This document shows, piece after piece, positions 34,271 to 38,814 of a stretch of DNA of 38,814 bases; positions within the stretch are counted from its first letter, which is position 1; the number at the start of each line of letters is the position of its first letter. A model generated the notes under the pieces. That model ran no database searches. It saw nothing but the letters and a program-made list of their open reading frames with translations, and had not been told where the DNA came from. Both the position numbers and the translations under genes were made by a program. Where the stretch lies: NCBI GenBank assembly GCA_002702725.1, contig PABE01000008.1, positions 1-38,814 on the forward strand, given 5' to 3'. The stretch is from Porticoccaceae bacterium (lineage in GTDB: Bacteria > Pseudomonadota > Gammaproteobacteria > Pseudomonadales > Porticoccaceae).

Positions 34271-35791
34271 TCAGGGGCGATCATAGTCGCCGGCGGCATC
34301 GCGGAAAGCCGGATCGCTGTAGAGTCGCGACAAGGGAACAGACACCCCCGGCCGAACAACCATACGGGCATGGTGACGGGCCAACTGTCGGGGACAATCG
34401 ACGCCACAGGAATGGGCGATAACCGTCACCTCCTTGACCATATTGGCGACATACTTGGCGACACGCTCCGATTTGTCGGTGGGGTCCAGGCCCCTTTGCA
34501 GATCCGGATCGTGGGTGGTGATACCGGTCGGGCAGGTGTTCTTGTTGCACTGCAACGCCTGGATACAACCCAGCGCAAACATGAACCCGCGGGCCGAGTT
34601 GACAAAGTCCGCGCCCGCGGCCAATGCCCACGCCACATCCACGGGCAGTATGAGCTTGCCGGTGGCTATAAGCCTGATGCGCTCCCGCAATCCCTTTTCG
34701 ATGAGTTTGTCCACCACCAGGGGCAGGGTTTCCCGGATGGGCAGTCCGGCGTGGTCAAGCAGGCTCTGGGGCGCGGCACCGGTGCCTCCGTCGCCGCTGT
34801 CCAGGGTGATAAAATCCGGCGCCGACTCTATGCCCCGTCGCCAGACCTCGGCGCAAAGGTCATCGAAGAAACTGATGTCTCCGACCACCAGTTTGAAACC
34901 CACCGGTTTGCCGGTGAGTTGGCGGATACTCTCGATGCGATCGAGCAACTGGGCGACACTGCGGATATCCGGGTGCCCATTGGGGCTGATGGAATCACAA
35001 CCGGCGGGAATCCCCCTGATATGGGCGATCTCCTCGGTCACCTTGATACCCGGAAGGATCCCCCCCTTCCCGGGTTTTGCACCCTGACTGATCTTGATCT
35101 CGAACATTCGAATCTGAGGCAGGTCGGCGATCGTACGCAGTTTTTCCTCGCTCAGCTTGCCCTCGGCATCCCGTACCCCATACTTGGCAGTGCCGAGCTG
35201 GAAGACAATATCGGCGCCGCCGGCCAGATGGTACTCCGAGAGGCCGCCCTCACCGGTGTTCAGCCAGCAGCCGGCCTTCTTGGCGCCCCTTGAAAGTGCG
35301 ATCAGGGCGGGACGGGAGATCGCCCCATAGCTCATGGCGGAAATATTGATAAGCGATGAGGTCTCGTAGGGGGTCCGGCAATAGGGGCCGACAATCACCG
35401 AGGAGACACACTGATCTTCGCTCAACGAGGGAAACGGATGGGGAACAAAAATCAGCGTCCCCGGGGAGTTGATAGCCTGGGTGGAACCAAAGGGCAGGGT
35501 ACTGTCGACATCCTTTGCCGCCCGGTAAACCCAGGAGCGCTGCGCCCGGTTGAAGGGCAACTCCTCCCGGTCCATGGCAAAAAAGTACTGACGGAAAAAG
35601 CTCCCCAGATGTTCAAAGAGGTAGCGAAACCGCCCCAACACGGGATAATTGCGGCGGATGGTGTGGCGGGTCTGTCGAATATCGATAACGTAGGTGACGG
35701 CGACAACCAGTACCAGTCCGAGTAAAAGCGCCAGAACAACCGCCGAAAAAATTTCCAGCAGAAGCAGCAAAAAAGGCAGACCGTTTTCCAT
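34271..35791 (-). CDS. FMN-binding glutamate synthase family protein
   Basis: This 506-residue protein carries the GltB-type FMN/3Fe-4S central domain without the amidotransferase or the NADPH-binding subunit. An N-terminal membrane helix (about residues 6-35) anchors it, and a barrel follows with MSYGAISRPALIALSRGAKKAG, KISQGAKPGKGGILPG, SPNGHPD and LDSGDGGTGAAP. The cysteines CIQALQC and NKNTCPTG are the expected 3Fe-4S ligands. Relatives are widespread and mostly uncharacterised; a related domain occurs in N-methylglutamate synthase. The physiological electron donor and product are unknown. The first ATG fits the membrane anchor. It sits alone, divergent from the MATE exporter. Confidence 0.87.
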   Translation of the reverse strand: MENGLPFLLLLLEIFSAVVLALLLGLVLVVAVTYVIDIRQTRHTIRRNYPVLGRFRYLFEHLGSFFRQYFFAMDREELPFNRAQRSWVYRAAKDVDSTLPFGSTQAINSPGTLIFVPHPFPSLSEDQCVSSVIVGPYCRTPYETSSLINISAMSYGAISRPALIALSRGAKKAGCWLNTGEGGLSEYHLAGGADIVFQLGTAKYGVRDAEGKLSEEKLRTIADLPQIRMFEIKISQGAKPGKGGILPGIKVTEEIAHIRGIPAGCDSISPNGHPDIRSVAQLLDRIESIRQLTGKPVGFKLVVGDISFFDDLCAEVWRRGIESAPDFITLDSGDGGTGAAPQSLLDHAGLPIRETLPLVVDKLIEKGLRERIRLIATGKLILPVDVAWALAAGADFVNSARGFMFALGCIQALQCNKNTCPTGITTHDPDLQRGLDPTDKSERVAKYVANMVKEVTVIAHSCGVDCPRQLARHHARMVVRPGVSVPLSRLYSDPAFRDAAGDYDRP

Positions 35792-35894
35792 AAAACCCCG
35801 ATGACTGTAATCCGATGATAGAGCCAGTGTTACTGTTCAAGCGGCCATTAGACGCCAACGAACGTCTATTTTCCATCGCACGGGAAAACCGGCC

Positions 35895-37244
35895 ATGGCC
35901 CTGATCAACTCATCGCGGTTTGGTGCCATCGCCACCCTCACGCGCCTGACCCTGCCCCTGCTTATCGGGCAGCTGGCCATTGTCGGCCTGGGTGCTACGG
36001 ATGTCTTGCTCAGCGGCCGATCAGGTACCGAGCAGCTGGCCGGGGTCACACTGGGCGCAGCCCTGTTTGATCTGCCGATAATGTTGCTGGTCGGGATTTT
36101 CATTGCCAACGGCGCTCTGGTAAGCCGGCGCCACGGCGCCGGAGATCGGCGCGGCCTGCGGCGCCAACTCCACGCGAGCCTGGGCCTGGCAGTGCCCCTG
36201 GGAGCCTTGGGGGGCCTGATGGTGACTGCCCTGCGGTGGTTTATCCTGCCCGGCCTCGACGCCCCGGAGGACGCCCGCGCCGTGGCCGATGCGTACCTGC
36301 TGCCCATGACCGCCAGCGCAGTGCTGCTGCCGTTTGTCCTCGCCTTTCGCACCGGACTCGAGGGCATTGGCCGGCCCGGCGTGGCAATGACCTTTAACCT
36401 GCTGGCTTTCGCACTGAATATTCCCCTCGACTATGCCCTGATCTATGGACACTGGGGGCTGCCGGCCCTGGGCGGGGAGGGCTGCGCCTGGTCGACGCTG
36501 ACAATTCTGTCAGTGCTGGTGCTGGGCCAGTTGTTCTACCTCCGACGGGCTGCCCATTTGCGACCGTTGCGGCTGCTAAGGGGTGCCCTGGGCATCCAGC
36601 CAAAAACGGTGCTGGCGACCGCCCGGATGGGCGCACCGATCGGGTGCGCCATTCTCGCCGAGGCGGGCTTTTTTCACGTCGTTCCATTGATTATCGCCAC
36701 CCTGGGCGCCACTGCCGTCGCGGCCCACGGTGTCGCCATGACCCTGGATCTGATGATGTTCATGGTCCCCCTGAGTCTTTCCCAGGCCATCACCCTGACC
36801 CTCGCCCGCAGCCTGGGGGCCGGCCAGGCGGATCGTGCCCGGCAGGTGGCGTTTTCGGGACTCACTGCCGGCATCACCCTCGGGCTTGTGCAATGCGGTT
36901 TTTTCCTCATTGCCGGACGCACACTCCCCGGCCTCTTTTCAACCGACGGCGACGTGGTGGCGCTGGCGGGCTCGTTACTGCAGTGGGCGGCACTCATTCG
37001 GATTTTTGATGCCCTGCACATTTGCGGCACGGGTATTCTGCGGGGCCTGGGGGATACGCGCTCAACACTGATTATCAGTCTGGCGGCGTTCTGGGGGCTG
37101 GGTATGCCGCTGTGCGTGTGGCTGGCGGCGGACAGCGGCGCAATTGGTGCCTGGACAGCCATTCTTGCGGCGGTTACCGCCGCCAGCGCCATGACGCTGT
37201 TTCAGGTGGCCCGGAAAATGTCGAAGCTGACCGCTGCCACTTAA
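35895..37244 (+). CDS. MATE family efflux transporter
   Basis: The 449-residue protein has 12 predicted membrane helices in two bundles of six. It carries the MATE signature regions (LPLLIGQLAIVGLGATDVLLSGR near the N-terminus and AVAAHGVAMTLDLMMFMVPL in the second half). It is a NorM/DinF-type exporter driven by sodium or protons, and its substrate cannot be predicted. A 103-base gap separates it from the divergent flavoprotein gene. Its stop lies two bases from the stop of the convergent prmC, leaving no room for a terminator between them. Confidence 0.9.
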   Translation: MALINSSRFGAIATLTRLTLPLLIGQLAIVGLGATDVLLSGRSGTEQLAGVTLGAALFDLPIMLLVGIFIANGALVSRRHGAGDRRGLRRQLHASLGLAVPLGALGGLMVTALRWFILPGLDAPEDARAVADAYLLPMTASAVLLPFVLAFRTGLEGIGRPGVAMTFNLLAFALNIPLDYALIYGHWGLPALGGEGCAWSTLTILSVLVLGQLFYLRRAAHLRPLRLLRGALGIQPKTVLATARMGAPIGCAILAEAGFFHVVPLIIATLGATAVAAHGVAMTLDLMMFMVPLSLSQAITLTLARSLGAGQADRARQVAFSGLTAGITLGLVQCGFFLIAGRTLPGLFSTDGDVVALAGSLLQWAALIRIFDALHICGTGILRGLGDTRSTLIISLAAFWGLGMPLCVWLAADSGAIGAWTAILAAVTAASAMTLFQVARKMSKLTAAT

Positions 37245-37246
37245 CG

Positions 37247-38086
37247 TCAGCCCGGTCGGTAGCCGAGGGTAACCCGGTCCAGACCGGCGAGATCCTTCAA
37301 CGTCTCCACCCCTGTATAACCGCGGGCATGAAAACGACGCTGGAGCGCATCGCCCTGGTCGGCGCCATGCTCCAGCATCAATAGCCCGCCGGCGGATAAA
37401 TACTCCCGGCCCACGCCAATAATGTGCTCCAGGTCACCAAGCCCGCCGTCCTCCGCCACCAGGGCCGAAACGGGCTCGAACCGCAGGTCCCCCTGTCGCA
37501 GGTGAACATCTCCTTCAGCCACGTAAGGGGGGTTACTGATAATCACATCAAACACACCCTCCACCTGTGCAAACCAGTCGCTGCCCCGGATATCCACATT
37601 GGCTATGCCGAGGCGCCTGGCATTTCCCCGGGCCAGCCCGACCGCCGCCGGCTCGCTGTCCACCGCGACCAGGGACCAGCGGGGCCGTTCAAAGCCCAGG
37701 GCGAGGGCAATGGCACCGGTACCGGTGCCCAGATCCAGACAGCGCACGCCACTTTCCGGCAGGCGCGCGAGGGCAGTCTCCACCAGCAGCTCCGTCTCGG
37801 GACGGGGTATCAGCGTCGCCGGGGACACCTTCAGGACCAGGGTCCAGAAGGGCTGTTCGCCGGTAATGTAGGCAACCGGTTCGCCGGCGAGGCGGCGGGC
37901 CAGAAGCGACTCAAACCGCGCCGCCTGATCGCCGTCGACCCTGTGCTCCGGCCAGGTGAACAGGTAGCTGCGCTGACAATCGAGGACGCGGCAAAGCAGT
38001 ATTTCCACATCCAGCCGCGGGGTGTCGGAAATGTGTTGCAGCTGTTCCGCCCGGACCAGTAATTCGGCAATGGTTGCCAACGGCAT
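37247..38086 (-). CDS. prmC: peptide chain release factor N5-glutamine methyltransferase
   Basis: PrmC methylates the glutamine of the GGQ motif in release factors RF1 and RF2. The 279-residue protein has a helical N-terminal domain (1-90), the RPETE segment and the SAM-binding DLGTGTG (118-124). The catalytic NPPY is at 185-188. Its ATG overlaps the prfA stop by one base (TAATG), so it is coupled to the gene for its own substrate, the standard prfA-prmC pair. Confidence 0.95.
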   Translation of the reverse strand: MPLATIAELLVRAEQLQHISDTPRLDVEILLCRVLDCQRSYLFTWPEHRVDGDQAARFESLLARRLAGEPVAYITGEQPFWTLVLKVSPATLIPRPETELLVETALARLPESGVRCLDLGTGTGAIALALGFERPRWSLVAVDSEPAAVGLARGNARRLGIANVDIRGSDWFAQVEGVFDVIISNPPYVAEGDVHLRQGDLRFEPVSALVAEDGGLGDLEHIIGVGREYLSAGGLLMLEHGADQGDALQRRFHARGYTGVETLKDLAGLDRVTLGYRPG

Positions 38087-38814
38087 TACTCCGCCAGCGC
38101 GGCCAGCTGCTCCGCCTGGAATTCGTTGACCAGTGGCCCGATAACATCGTCCAGATTGCCTTCAAGGATCTCGTCGAGCTTGTACAGGGTCAGGTTGATA
38201 CGGTGATCGGTAACCCGTCCCTGGGGATAGTTGTAGGTCCGGATGCGCTCAGAGCGATCACCGCTGCCAACCAGGGACTTGCGGGTCGCCGACTGCTCCC
38301 TTGCCGCGGCATCCTGCTGGGCGGTCCTCAGCTTTGCCGACAACAGCGCCATCGCCTTGGCCCGATTCTTGTGCTGGGAGCGCTCGTCCTGACATTCCAC
38401 CACGATGCCGGTGGGCAGGTGGATGATGCGAATGGCGGAGTCCGTTTTGTTGACGTGCTGACCACCCGCACCGGAGGCGCGAAAGGTGTCGATACGCAGA
38501 TCCGCCTTGTTGATATTCACGTCTTCGAGTTCGTCCGCCTCCGGCATGACCGCCACGGTGCACGCGGAGGTATGGATGCGGCCCTGGGACTCCGTCTCCG
38601 GCACCCGCTGTACACGGTGGGCGCCGGATTCAAACTTGAGGCGCGAGTAGACGTTCTGACCCACCACCCGGGTGATGATTTCCTTGTAACCCCCGTGATC
38701 GCCCGGGCTTTGACTGACAATCTCGATTTTCCAGCGCTGCCGCTCGGCATACTTGCTGTACATGCGAAACAGGTCGCCGGCAAAGATCGCCGCCTCGTCA
38801 CCGCCGGTGCCCGC
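38086..38814 (-). CDS. prfA: peptide chain release factor 1 (N-terminal part outside window)
   Basis: The visible 242 C-terminal residues are RF1, which terminates translation at UAG and UAA. Reading begins in [20 protein letters not shown], well inside domain 2. The codon-reading tripeptide is PET ([18 protein letters not shown]), matching the P-x-T pattern of RF1 rather than the SPF of RF2. The GGQ motif lies in [15 protein letters not shown]. The frame is open to the window edge, so the start and domain 1 are missing only because the window ends. prmC overlaps its stop. Confidence 0.97.
   Translation of the reverse strand, partial: AGTGGDEAAIFAGDLFRMYSKYAERQRWKIEIVSQSPGDHGGYKEIITRVVGQNVYSRLKFESGAHRVQRVPETESQGRIHTSACTVAVMPEADELEDVNINKADLRIDTFRASGAGGQHVNKTDSAIRIIHLPTGIVVECQDERSQHKNRAKAMALLSAKLRTAQQDAAAREQSATRKSLVGSGDRSERIRTYNYPQGRVTDHRINLTLYKLDEILEGNLDDVIGPLVNEFQAEQLAALAE

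Noticed and set aside
34370-35293. 307-codon and overlapping plus-strand frames
   Set aside because: They are antisense to the glutamate-synthase-like gene, which carries complete FMN and iron-sulfur motifs.
38581-38620. PET tripeptide in RF1 as an altered stop-codon reader
   Set aside because: P-x-T is the accepted RF1 pattern, and PET is found in ordinary RF1 proteins, so no change of specificity is implied.

Overview
The window reads as chromosome of a gammaproteobacterium, about 60% GC by eye, with short intergenic gaps. The block cbrX-cbrA-cbrB-(small RNA)-pcnB-folK-deoxynucleoside kinase-panB, with dksA-gluQ, an aminotransferase and sfsA close by, matches the gene order known from Pseudomonas. 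This points to Pseudomonadales in the broad sense, probably a marine or Cellvibrionales-like relative. The genus cannot be fixed from sequence alone. I saw no tRNA, rRNA, CRISPR array, insertion sequence or phage gene.

Layout. Positions 1-1752 hold the end of an Fe-S oxidoreductase gene and a DUF3501 gene. A membrane diguanylate cyclase (1981-3768) and an unrecognised small gene (3850-4275) follow. The minus strand from 4307 to 10489 carries yqcC, dinG, an acyltransferase, pyrB, gluQ and dksA. The plus strand from 10723 to 20938 carries an aminotransferase, sfsA, the cbrX-cbrA-cbrB carbon/nitrogen signalling genes, a predicted CrcZ-like small RNA, pcnB, folK, a deoxynucleoside kinase and panB. 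On the minus strand, 20939-25906 is an operon for a beta-barrel outer-membrane protein, a LolA-like periplasmic protein and an RND/MMPL pump. It is divergent from an ArsR-family gene of the YgaV/BigR/SqrR persulfide-sensor type. That regulator is followed by the remnant of a sulfide:quinone oxidoreductase gene and a YgaP-type DUF2892 membrane protein. Next come yjdM (phnA), an HSL-type esterase, a second RND/MMPL pump, a 14-TM drug exporter, rhlB, a stand-alone glutamate-synthase-like flavoprotein, a MATE exporter, prmC and the 3' part of prfA.

Two regulatory regions stand out. Between cbrB and pcnB there is an exact -24/-12 sigma-54 promoter (TGGCAC...GC, GG-N10-GC), two upstream GTAACA half-sites, A-rich AAnAAnAA motifs and a strong intrinsic terminator. 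Together these predict a short (about 155 nt) CrcZ/CrcY-type RNA driven by CbrB. Between the pump operon and the ArsR gene, two sigma-70 promoters face each other over the same perfect 9-12-9 inverted repeat, so one repressor dimer could silence both sides.

The best candidate for a little-described system is the putative sulfur-responsive envelope export module (regulator, RND pump, LolA-like protein, outer-membrane barrel). Its regulator is kept while the neighbouring sulfide oxidase gene has decayed. All functional statements are inferred from recognised motifs and gene order; no database search was run.
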